A stretch of 32,127 nucleotides of DNA from Alkalibacter mobilis (GTDB taxonomy: Bacteria > Bacillota > Clostridia > Eubacteriales > Alkalibacteraceae). The translations under genes and the position numbers were made by a program. The number at the start of each line of letters is the position of its first letter. The stretch's first letter is position 1. The notes beneath the pieces were generated by a model that was not told where the DNA came from, did not search any database, and saw only the letters and a list, made by a program, of their open reading frames with translations. The stretch is from contig NZ_JADNRK010000024.1 in NCBI RefSeq assembly GCF_015594845.1, positions 1 through 32,127 on the forward strand. Direction: 5' to 3'. Below, one piece after another: positions 25,248 through 32,000 of the stretch.

Positions 25248-26354
25248 TTAATCGATATGTTCTGTCAGTTTCAAAAGCTCTTTCCATGCAGGCGACTCGA
25301 TCTCAGATAAATATTCATCTACCCTGACTTCCCAATTTTCCTGTTCAACCAAATCTTCAAAAAAAACATCCAGTTGAGCGATTATCGATCGATCCAGATC
25401 TATGTCGTAGACCAATTCTTTTTTACCCAGATAATCTTTATTTATCTCTTCTTGACCTGGCAATGAAGAACATATAAAAATCGGAAGTCTTTTATGCAGG
25501 CATTCGCTTACTGTCACACCGCCGGGTTTCGTAATTATAGCGTGCGAGGAATCATATATTTCATTCATTTTGTCGCAGGATGAAACGTAGGCAAGTGGTT
25601 TTACATTATCCATTTTCAAGTCTGAAATTTTCTCATATAAGTTCTTGTTATTTCCACAAAGAACCACAAAACTATATGAACTTGAACCTTCCAGCATTAA
25701 ATGAGAAATTATTTTTTTGATACCACCCAAGCCTGTACTACCTCCGGAAATCAAGACTTGTCGCTTGTCGGCATTAGGATCTTTTTTTACATGTTCAAGA
25801 AAACATTCATCTACCGGTATCCCTGTTACAGTGATTTTTTCTGGATCTACAGCTTGATTTTTTGTCAATTCCTCCTTGAAATTTCTATCAGTTACATAAT
25901 GAAATTCCGTATTTCTTAAACCCCACAAGTTGTTTGCCCAAAAATCAGTATAGACATTCAACACTGGTGCTGTTTTAACACCTGTTTCTCTGAGACTGTC
26001 AACTATGTAAGAAGGAATCGATGATGTACATACTATCAAATCGGGATTCTCATTTTTAAGAAGTTTTTTCATCTTTTTCAGGAAAACTCTTTCAACTATC
26101 TTGAATTTCCGCTTTGATTTATTACTGTGCATGGATTTTAAATACACATATCCGTAGGATTTGGGCAAAAATCTTATCCATGCCAGATATGCGACTCTTA
26201 ATCTTTTTTCAAATTTCTCATTTCCATAACTGAATATATCAACTTTCTTGCATTCAATATTTTTAACCCTGCTTTCTATGGAGCGTATCAACGAATCTGC
26301 AACGGCATGATGCCCCGTTGGTATTTGAAGTACCGGCAAAAATAATATCTTCAA
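25248..26354 (-). CDS. MGDG-synthase/UgtP-like glycosyltransferase
   Basis: This 368-aa GT-B protein has the N-terminal acceptor motif FLPVLQIPTGHHAVADSL (about 4-21), the form seen in MGDG synthase/UgtP-type lipid glycosyltransferases. It also has ISGGSTGLGGIKK (about 203-215) and the nucleotide-sugar site ITKPGGVTVSECLHKRLP (about 275-292) with LPGQEEIN. Such enzymes add sugars from UDP donors to diacylglycerol or related lipids at the inner membrane face. The start is a TTG at 26354 with AAAGGGG upstream. It forms a two-gene operon with the deacetylase. The YkoN/YkoP-like pairing suggests sugar transfer followed by deacetylation, but the glycan is not known. Confidence 0.85.
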   Translation of the reverse strand: MKILFLPVLQIPTGHHAVADSLIRSIESRVKNIECKKVDIFSYGNEKFEKRLRVAYLAWIRFLPKSYGYVYLKSMHSNKSKRKFKIVERVFLKKMKKLLKNENPDLIVCTSSIPSYIVDSLRETGVKTAPVLNVYTDFWANNLWGLRNTEFHYVTDRNFKEELTKNQAVDPEKITVTGIPVDECFLEHVKKDPNADKRQVLISGGSTGLGGIKKIISHLMLEGSSSYSFVVLCGNNKNLYEKISDLKMDNVKPLAYVSSCDKMNEIYDSSHAIITKPGGVTVSECLHKRLPIFICSSLPGQEEINKDYLGKKELVYDIDLDRSIIAQLDVFFEDLVEQENWEVRVDEYLSEIESPAWKELLKLTEHID

Positions 26355-26422
26355 TTATGTGTCCCCTTTCAGCAACAAATTTTGTCCAAATCAAACTTGT
26401 GGTCAATGACCTCGATATATTT

Positions 26423-26451
26423 ATTCTATTTATTATCAAATCTATTGTAAA
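26423..26451 (-). promoter_or_regulatory. Promoter of the glycosyltransferase-deacetylase operon
   Basis: The minus strand has TTTACA, 17 bases and TAGAAT, about 70 bases ahead of the TTG start. Confidence 0.6.
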
Positions 26452-26503
26452 GGTATTGATACCCATATTATGACATCTTTTAACCATGAATTACTTTTTC
26501 CAA

Positions 26504-26537
26504 CAAAAAAACACCGGTCATAATGAATGAGCGGTGT
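26504..26537 (-). terminator. Terminator of the two-component operon
   Basis: The minus transcript folds ACACCG / CGGTGT with an inner TCAT/ATGA pair and one mismatch, and is followed by seven U residues, 13 bases after the kinase stop. Confidence 0.85.
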
Positions 26538-26549
26538 CCTTATACAGTT

Positions 26550-27905
26550 TTATTGCTTAAAGGGCAAGGCAATCTCAAAAATCGTTCCACTGTTCTTTTC
26601 TGATTCCACAGTTACTTCTCCACCCAGAAGTTTGACATTTTCTCTTACTACAAACAAACCTATGCCTTCACCTGCCTGGGTATCTGCAGAGCCTCTATAA
26701 TATGCATCAAAAATATTTTTCAAATCTTCCCCATCGATCCCTTCTCCATTGTCCCGCACCGAAATGATCACCTTGTCGCTTTCTAATCTGCATTCCACCA
26801 CAACTTTACCATCATCATGGGTATACTTGTATGAATTAGTCAGTAGATTATATATAATTTGACTGAGCTTATGCCTGTCTGTACGTATTTTCATTTTTTC
26901 AGGAGCATTTAAGATCAAATTTATGTTTTTCTTCTTATAAAGCGGTCTTAATCCATTCATTGTCTGCCTCAGCAGTTGTGTTAGATCGATTTCAGAAATA
27001 TCGGGTCTGTTTATGTCACTTTCAGCATCGATCATGCTGCTGAGATTTGCTATAATGGCGGTAACATTTTCTATTTGACCTTTCAGTAGTTGAATTTCGC
27101 TGTCATCTGCATCTATTACTCCATCTTCTATAGCTTCAAGATGAGATTTGAGTATTGTCAATGGAGTCCTGGTCTCATGAAGCAATTGGTCCGTCAATTC
27201 CTTTCTGCTCTTTTGCTTCAGTCGAAGTCTCACGCTTAAATCTTTTAGACTTTCTCTTATGCTGGATATTTCATTGACAAATGATTTTTTATCATCTATT
27301 ACTCCCTGCCCCTGTATAACACTGGCCATCAAGGCGGTTTCCTTCAAGTCCCTGCTCATGGATCCACTTATGTATATACCTGCAATTGCCGATATTATTA
27401 ATGCTATGCCTATTGAAAAAAGGCTGTTTTTAAGCAATGCGGCTTTGAACAGTCTTGCGACCAGTGAATCGTCTGCTGTACTGTGACGCGTGATCACAAG
27501 GGTTCCAATTTCCGATCCGTCACTTTCTATGACATATTTGTCAATCTCTTCTTCCCCCGTACTGCGCATTCTTGGCATCCTGTCATCCATCATCATTCCC
27601 CTGATGTGATAGTCTGATGATACATCTACCAACTCTCGACCTGATGGATCATAAAGCTGAATCCTTATTATAGGATCTATCAAATGAGTCTCCAGTTCTG
27701 AAGACATCTGTCTATAACCCGTATTTCCTTCTTCCAGCCAGGCAGTCGTATAGTCGATTATTTGGTCAAGGTGCTCATCATAACTGATTTTAAGATAATC
27801 GACAAAATATTTATCTGTTAGAGAACCAAAAATAAACGCATTGATGCCAACCGAAACAAGTGCGATCAACATCAATACGATCATCCACAACTTTCTTATG
27901 CTCAT
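26550..27905 (-). CDS. Sensor histidine kinase
   Basis: This 451-aa membrane kinase has helix 1 (about 7-27), an outward domain rich in Met, Asp and Arg (about 30-155), helix 2 (about 161-180), a HAMP-like linker, a HisKA domain with phospho-acceptor H243 in LLHETRTPLT, and a HATPase domain (N-box NLLTNSYKYT, G1 DNGEGID, G2 GEGIGLFVV). The outward domain holds a Met-rich stretch (RGMMMDDRMPRMRS, about 102-115), which could be a soft-metal or redox sensing feature. The ATG overlaps the regulator stop by four bases. It should phosphorylate the preceding OmpR-type regulator. Confidence 0.94.
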   Translation of the reverse strand: MSIRKLWMIVLMLIALVSVGINAFIFGSLTDKYFVDYLKISYDEHLDQIIDYTTAWLEEGNTGYRQMSSELETHLIDPIIRIQLYDPSGRELVDVSSDYHIRGMMMDDRMPRMRSTGEEEIDKYVIESDGSEIGTLVITRHSTADDSLVARLFKAALLKNSLFSIGIALIISAIAGIYISGSMSRDLKETALMASVIQGQGVIDDKKSFVNEISSIRESLKDLSVRLRLKQKSRKELTDQLLHETRTPLTILKSHLEAIEDGVIDADDSEIQLLKGQIENVTAIIANLSSMIDAESDINRPDISEIDLTQLLRQTMNGLRPLYKKKNINLILNAPEKMKIRTDRHKLSQIIYNLLTNSYKYTHDDGKVVVECRLESDKVIISVRDNGEGIDGEDLKNIFDAYYRGSADTQAGEGIGLFVVRENVKLLGGEVTVESEKNSGTIFEIALPFKQ

Positions 27906-28588
27906 TGCTTTCCACCTCCAAAAACATACCCTGCTCCATATTTTGTGGAAAGGTATTTTGGATTTTTAGGATCGTCTTCCAGTTTGGATCTTAACCGTCG
28001 TATATAGCTGTCAATGTTTCTATCTATACCGTCATATCCAACACCAAATGCGAGATCTATGATCTGCTCTCTGGTCAATACCAGCCCCTTGTTTTCCATC
28101 AAGGTCTTCAACAATTTGAACTCGGTGGAAGTAATTTCTATTTCCTTGTCCCCTTTCAAAAGTCTCATGCTTCCTGTATACAACTGCAAGTCTTCAAATT
28201 CAAGTAGTCGGTCTTCCTTTTCATTGTATACCCGTCTGAGTATTGACCTTACTCTTCCCATTAATTCTCTTGGGCTGAAGGGCTTGACTACATAATCATC
28301 CGCACCCAAGTCAAAACCTTTTATCCTGTCCGGTTCCATCTCTCTGGCTGTAAGCATTATAACCGGAATGTTTGATATTCTACGGATTTCAGATAGAACT
28401 TCAAATCCATCGATTCCTGGCATCATGACATCTAAAATTACAAGGTGAAAGGAATTTTCCGCAAACAACTCCAATGCTTTAAAACCATCTTCCGCCAACA
28501 AGCAGTCAAACCCTTCTTTTTCAAGATATTTGATCACTATTTGACTTATTTCCTTTTGATCTTCAACCACTAGGATTTTAAATTTCAT
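27902..28588 (-). CDS. OmpR-family response regulator
   Basis: This 228-aa protein has a receiver domain (about 1-115: VVEDQKE, phospho-acceptor Asp in VILDVMMPG at D53, MLTARE, Lys in VVKPFSP) and a C-terminal winged helix (about 130-226: EITSTEFKLLKTLMENKG, then the recognition helix region NIDSYIRRLRSKL). AAGGTGAAAGG precedes the ATG at 28588; the frame extends five codons further to 28603. Signals from the kinase at 26550-27905 would be converted to transcription control, most likely of its own operon including the SHOCT and PepSY-like genes. Confidence 0.95.
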   Translation of the reverse strand: MKFKILVVEDQKEISQIVIKYLEKEGFDCLLAEDGFKALELFAENSFHLVILDVMMPGIDGFEVLSEIRRISNIPVIMLTAREMEPDRIKGFDLGADDYVVKPFSPRELMGRVRSILRRVYNEKEDRLLEFEDLQLYTGSMRLLKGDKEIEITSTEFKLLKTLMENKGLVLTREQIIDLAFGVGYDGIDRNIDSYIRRLRSKLEDDPKNPKYLSTKYGAGYVFGGGKQ

Positions 28589-28651
28589 CCTTTCACCTTC
28601 CAAACATCAACTTTATCTTCTAGTCATAAATCAAAAGTTTCCCACCATACC

Positions 28652-29113
28652 TTAATTTGCCTGTTGATATACATACCCTGTATCAGAATCGACAATCAGC
28701 AAAATAACCTGGTCTTTAGAGTCCTTGTCAATGATAGTTGCCAAATAATCACCTTCATCATTTTTGGAAATTTCTCCTATTTCATATTGATCTCCAAACC
28801 TTTGAATATGATTTTCTACTCTTTCAATTGCTTTTTCTTCAGTCAAAACTTCTCCCTCATCCAATGGGTCCTGCCAAAATCCACCGCCCATCATCCTGCC
28901 CGGGTATCGCCTGTTGTCATCGTCGTCGTAAAATCTATCCATCATATATTGTCGGTCTGAAAAATCTCTGTAATCCCTGTCGTTTTGATCGTATACAGAG
29001 CCATTTGAATAATTCAAATCCAGATCATCAGCTGAAAAAAATACTCCCATGGCCAAACCTGCTCCGGCCATTACTATTGCCAAAATCAACAATCCGATGC
29101 CTAGTGCTTTCAT
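28652..29113 (-). CDS. Exported PepSY-like protein
   Basis: This 153-aa protein has an N-terminal membrane or signal segment (about 5-27) and a long Asp/Tyr/Arg-rich linker (about 31-80; YDDDDNRRYPGRMMGGGFW). The C-terminal domain (about 90-150: VLTEEKAIERVENHIQRFGDQYEIGEISKNDEGDYLATIIDKDSKDQVILLIVDSDTGYVY) has the helix-plus-strands pattern of a PepSY-type domain. Such proteins occur next to two-component systems that sense metals or envelope stress. It starts 4 bases after the SHOCT gene stop, with GGGAAGTGA overlapping that stop. The acidic, Met-containing linker would fit cation binding, which is inference. Confidence 0.7.
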   Translation of the reverse strand: MKALGIGLLILAIVMAGAGLAMGVFFSADDLDLNYSNGSVYDQNDRDYRDFSDRQYMMDRFYDDDDNRRYPGRMMGGGFWQDPLDEGEVLTEEKAIERVENHIQRFGDQYEIGEISKNDEGDYLATIIDKDSKDQVILLIVDSDTGYVYQQAN

Positions 29114-29117
29114 GATA

Positions 29118-29372
29118 TCACTTCCCGTCTCTTAACACTCTTTTTTTCTCTATATATTCTTCTTCTGTGATCTCTCCGCGAACATATCTTTCCTTCAACA
29201 TCTCCAGCAAGTCACTGTCTTCATTACCAGTCTTTTTTCTCTTGTTGAGAACCAGCAAAACGATCGCCACTGTTGCCAGTATCAATCCACCTATTACCAA
29301 AAACATCCAAGGTCCCATAAAACCACCATTGAAACATCCTCCAAAAATGTTAAATCCTCTATTAAACATCAT
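29118..29372 (-). CDS. Small membrane protein with SHOCT domain, 84 aa
   Basis: A Gly/Phe-rich N-terminus (RGFNIFGGCFNGGFMGPW) precedes one membrane helix (about 22-43), a basic stretch (NKRKK) and a C-terminal SHOCT helical hairpin (about 54-82; LLEMLKERYVRGEITEEEYIEKKRVL). SHOCT domains are oligomerisation or interaction modules at the ends of small bacterial membrane proteins. GGAGGAGG lies before the ATG pair at 29372. It is the second gene of the operon that ends with the two-component system. Confidence 0.88.
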   Translation of the reverse strand: MMFNRGFNIFGGCFNGGFMGPWMFLVIGGLILATVAIVLLVLNKRKKTGNEDSDLLEMLKERYVRGEITEEEYIEKKRVLRDGK

Positions 29373-29405
29373 AATTCCTCCTCCTATTTAATTTCTTTAT
29401 TAAAC

Positions 29406-29576
29406 TTACAATACTCTTTTCATTCTGTAATAAGTTTCTTCGTCAATTTCACCTCTGACAAATCTTTCTTTCAAAAGTTCTTCGGCATTGTTGTTCTTTT
29501 TGACAACAGTGGAGAAGTTGTCTCCCGTGGCCAAGAAATATATCAACACACCTATTAAAATCAATCCTATAAACAT
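29406..29576 (-). CDS. Small membrane protein with SHOCT domain, 56 aa
   Basis: This short protein has one membrane helix (about 2-18; MFIGLILIGVLIYFLA) and a SHOCT hairpin (about 30-56; ELLKERFVRGEIDEETYYRMKRVL), close in sequence to that of the next gene. I start it at 29576, where AAGGAG lies 8 bases upstream; in-frame starts at 29585 and 29609 are less likely. It appears to be the first gene of the SHOCT-SHOCT-PepSY-regulator-kinase operon. A 26-bp dyad (29608-29633) lies just upstream. Confidence 0.85.
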   Translation of the reverse strand: MFIGLILIGVLIYFLATGDNFSTVVKKNNNAEELLKERFVRGEIDEETYYRMKRVL

Positions 29577-29607
29577 ATGATCCATCTCCTTTTTTATTCT
29601 TGTTCCC

Positions 29608-29633
29608 ATTATGCAACATAATTATTGCAGAAT
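29608..29633. promoter_or_regulatory. 26-bp dyad upstream of the SHOCT/two-component operon
   Basis: ATTATGCAA-N8-TTGCAGAAT has arms of 9 bases with one mismatch, 31 bases before the first gene of the operon. It could be the response-regulator or another repressor site. Confidence 0.5.
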
Positions 29634-29658
29634 TATGACTCGGTGAAATAATTGGTAA

Positions 29659-29716
29659 AAACATAAAAAGGGCTCTATTGTCCAATCGATTGGATAATAG
29701 AGCCCTTTTTATGTTT
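29659..29716. terminator. Very long bidirectional terminator / near-perfect palindrome
   Basis: Arms of 28 bases with one mismatch flank a 2-base loop; the core AAGGGCTCTATT / AATAGAGCCCTT is followed by UUUUU in both directions. It ends the TetR2 transcript 31 bases after its stop. No plus-strand gene enters from the other side. Confidence 0.9.
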
Positions 29717-29747
29717 GGTTTGACTATTTAGTAATATATACTTCCTA

Positions 29748-30434
29748 TCAGATGTTTTCGATGTTGTCTCTACTATAAAATATTTCAAAATTCTTTCCTG
29801 AATGGACAGTGATTTTTTTTGCTATCTCCATTATCTTGTCTATCCGCTCATCAATTTCCTTCTGTTCAAACTTTAATCCCCACAACATATTGGAAAGCTT
29901 AAACCTAACTAATTGATCCGGGGTAGCATCAAAATCCTTATTGTAATACTTTTGCAGCAAAACTCCATCTACTGAAGTGCTGCTTATCAAATAGAAATCA
30001 AAATCTAAACTGTTTGCATCGAGCTTTCGTTTTATATACATGTTCCTATATCTATGTCTAAAGAAAGGGATATCTAGAGGCATATTATTCAAATACATCT
30101 CTGCCCAAAATCGGTTCAGGTTTGGGTCTTCAAGTGTATTGTAATAAAACACAGCCGAACAAATACAAGTGTAATTTATAAGATCAGTAGTATATGCATT
30201 TTGCCTGACTTCATCATTGATCATACCTGTTGATTTTTCACCGTATTTTGTGTATATAAGTTTTGCAATTTCATTTTTATCTTTGTAATGATAAAAAAAT
30301 ACTGATTGCTTCACCCCTGCCCTAAGACAAATTTCTTTTAAGGTGGCATTTATGTATCCTTTTTCATAAAAAACTTCTTTGGCTACTTCATATAATTTTT
30401 GTTTTGTCAGTTCGCCTGCAGGATAAGTTCCCAT
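29748..30434 (-). CDS. TetR-family regulator (TetR2)
   Basis: This 228-aa protein has a TetR head (about residues 9-55: TKQKLYEVAKEVFYEKGYINATLKEICLRAGVKQSVFFYHYKDKNEI) and a helical ligand domain with FYYNTLEDPNLNRFWAE, matching the DPNxxRF feature of TetR1. GAAAGGAA precedes the ATG and a good promoter lies upstream. It is divergent from UroD-like gene 2 over a 212-base AT-rich region that carries both promoters and a dyad, the classical layout of a TetR regulator controlling its neighbour. The ligand is unknown. A long palindromic terminator follows the gene. Confidence 0.92.
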   Translation of the reverse strand: MGTYPAGELTKQKLYEVAKEVFYEKGYINATLKEICLRAGVKQSVFFYHYKDKNEIAKLIYTKYGEKSTGMINDEVRQNAYTTDLINYTCICSAVFYYNTLEDPNLNRFWAEMYLNNMPLDIPFFRHRYRNMYIKRKLDANSLDFDFYLISSTSVDGVLLQKYYNKDFDATPDQLVRFKLSNMLWGLKFEQKEIDERIDKIMEIAKKITVHSGKNFEIFYSRDNIENI

Positions 30435-30469
30435 GTTCTTTATTCCTTTCTAAATCAAGTCTAATTATG

Positions 30470-30498
30470 ATTATAATACATGAAATTTAATTTGACAA
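30470..30498 (-). promoter_or_regulatory. Promoter of TetR2
   Basis: The minus strand has TTGTCA, 17 bases and TATAAT, about 35 bases before the ATG. Confidence 0.7.
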
Positions 30499-30523
30499 AT
30501 TTATTAATACATATATTTTTGTG

Positions 30524-30551
30524 TTGACTTTTTTAAAAAATAGTATAATAT
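30524..30551 (+). promoter_or_regulatory. Promoter of UroD-like gene 2
   Basis: TTGACT is followed by TATAAT after 14 bases or TAATAT after 16. The -10 region overlaps a TAGTAT half-site (30541-30546). Confidence 0.5.
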
Positions 30552-30569
30552 ATAAATTATATCCGTATC

Positions 30570-30607
30570 AAATTCTATTTGTATCTATTTTGATTCAAGT
30601 AGAATTT
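30570..30607. promoter_or_regulatory. Dyad in the TetR2/UroD2 intergenic region
   Basis: AAATTCTA and TAGAATTT are perfect 8-base inverted arms with 22 bases between, lying in the leader of UroD-like gene 2. The wide spacing in AT-rich DNA makes operator function tentative. Confidence 0.35.
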
Positions 30608-30646
30608 ACTGATTTGAAACTATACTATATTGGAGGTTAATAGAAA

Positions 30647-31813
30647 ATGAGTGCTGAAATCGTTTACCGAGAAAAAATGAATCGACTGCAAACAGCTTTT
30701 AGCAAAGGCATTCCAGATAGAGTGCCGGTTTTACCGAATATCGAGACTTGGATAATGCATTATGCTGGTGTTAGTCTTAAAGATGCCTTTACAAAAGATC
30801 CTGAAATATTGTTTAGTGCATTTAAAAAAGTTGCCGACGAAATTTATTTAGACGGATTTTTGGGAACCAGCAATATAATCCCCCTGAAAATGATGAAAAA
30901 ATTTGGAGAAGGAATTTACACTGTAACAGATGACAGCCTTCAAATTAAGGGAAGTCACGGAACTACCATGGAACCTGATGAATACCCTGGATTGATTGAA
31001 GACCCTCAAAAGTTTTTTTCAGACGTCATCATACCAAGGAAATACCCAGTTCTAAACCAAAGTTCTGATAAAAATCTGGCATTATTCGAAGAAGCATTTG
31101 ACGATTTTAAAGACTTTGCCGTATACAATGGATCTGTTGTGAGACGTATCGAAACTGAACTTGGTATGCCCGTAATGTCAAGAGCTGCCGGTTATGTTGC
31201 TCCAGATATCATTTTAGATTACCTTCGTGACTTCACAGGGATTGCCGGTGATATAAGAAGACGACCAAATGAATTGATCGCAGCTTGTCATTCGATTTCT
31301 AATTTTGTCATACAAATGGTTACAGAATCATACAAAACACCGAATGACGAACATTTTGTGTTTTCCCCTCTGCATTTACCGACATTCTTGAAGCCTAAAG
31401 ACTTCGAAAAATTCTACTTCCCTTTCATGAAAAAATTTGTGGAAGAATTAAGCGTAAAAAGAGGATATACTATTTTGTTCTACATGGAAAACGACTGGAT
31501 GCCGTATTTAGATATACTTCAAGCTTTGCCGGATGAAGGAAAAGTTATCGGACTTTTCGAACATGGAGACTTGAAAACTTACAAAGAAAGAATCGGCAAG
31601 AAGATGACCATAATGGGTGGCATGCCCATAAGCCTACTTGCTAGGGGAACCAAGCAGCAATGCATCGATAAGGCAAAAGAATGTCTTGATACTTTGGCTC
31701 CAGGTGGAAATTATATTTTCTCTGTTGATATGGTTTTAATGGCCAAAACCGATGCCTTGCCTGAAAACGTAATCTCTACTTTTCAATATGTTCACGAAAA
31801 TGGAAAATATTAA
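30647..31813 (+). CDS. UroD-superfamily (methyltransferase-like) protein 2, unknown substrate
   Basis: This 388-aa protein is homologous along its whole length to UroD-like protein 1: PDRVPVLPNIETWIMHYAG, LDYLRDFTGIAGDIRRRPNEL, PLHLPTFLKPKDFEKFYFP, GGMPISLLARGT and LAPGGNYIF...LPENV. It also ends with the same GKY. The three cysteines that protein 1 carries at strand ends are replaced by F278 (ILFYM), T321 (KMTIMGG) and S359 (IFSVD). The His-x-Cys motif of zinc methyltransferases is absent too, so this copy has no evident metal site. TTGGAGG lies before the ATG. The 41-aa microprotein starts 12 bases downstream, and TetR2 is divergent. It may act on a related but different compound, or serve as a non-catalytic sensor. 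Confidence 0.85.
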   Translation: MSAEIVYREKMNRLQTAFSKGIPDRVPVLPNIETWIMHYAGVSLKDAFTKDPEILFSAFKKVADEIYLDGFLGTSNIIPLKMMKKFGEGIYTVTDDSLQIKGSHGTTMEPDEYPGLIEDPQKFFSDVIIPRKYPVLNQSSDKNLALFEEAFDDFKDFAVYNGSVVRRIETELGMPVMSRAAGYVAPDIILDYLRDFTGIAGDIRRRPNELIAACHSISNFVIQMVTESYKTPNDEHFVFSPLHLPTFLKPKDFEKFYFPFMKKFVEELSVKRGYTILFYMENDWMPYLDILQALPDEGKVIGLFEHGDLKTYKERIGKKMTIMGGMPISLLARGTKQQCIDKAKECLDTLAPGGNYIFSVDMVLMAKTDALPENVISTFQYVHENGKY

Positions 31814-31825
31814 GGAGGAAGAAAA

Positions 31826-31951
31826 ATGGAACAAAACAAGAAAGTTTCTGAGACTTTGGAAGAACTGAAACAAGGTTATTTCAAGGAAGTACCTGAAGAA
31901 GATGCCGACATGCTTATCAGGAAGATGATCAACACCCTACTCACTAGATAA
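31826..31951 (+). CDS. 41-aa microprotein paired with UroD-like protein 2
   Basis: The frame begins 12 bases after the UroD-like stop with a perfect AAGGAGGA that overlaps the TAA. The product contains LEELKQGYFKEVPEEDAD and a helical, hydrophobic-basic tail ending MINTLLTR. The core LKxxYFKE(L/V)xxE is shared with the 37-aa protein beside the first UroD-like gene, including spacing to the start and tail. It has no signal peptide and no cysteine. It is probably a soluble partner of UroD-like protein 2. The short stretch 31952-32000 after it holds no recognisable feature. Confidence 0.82.
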   Translation: MEQNKKVSETLEELKQGYFKEVPEEDADMLIRKMINTLLTR

Positions 31952-32000
31952 CATCCAATTTTAGAAAAAATCTAGTCCACTTACAACCAATACTAATAAA

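Noticed and set aside
24906-25310. Plus-strand frame of 134 aa opposite the deacetylase
   Set aside because: Antisense to the conserved NodB motifs; composition is that of a shadow frame.
28738-29115. Plus-strand frame of 125 aa opposite the PepSY-like gene
   Set aside because: The His/Pro-rich translation is a shadow of the opposite coding strand; no promoter or ribosome site was found.
30647-31813. Canonical zinc-dependent MtaA/MtbA-type corrinoid methyltransferase
   Set aside because: The His-x-Cys...Cys zinc ligands are not present in this protein, and no corrinoid partner is nearby.
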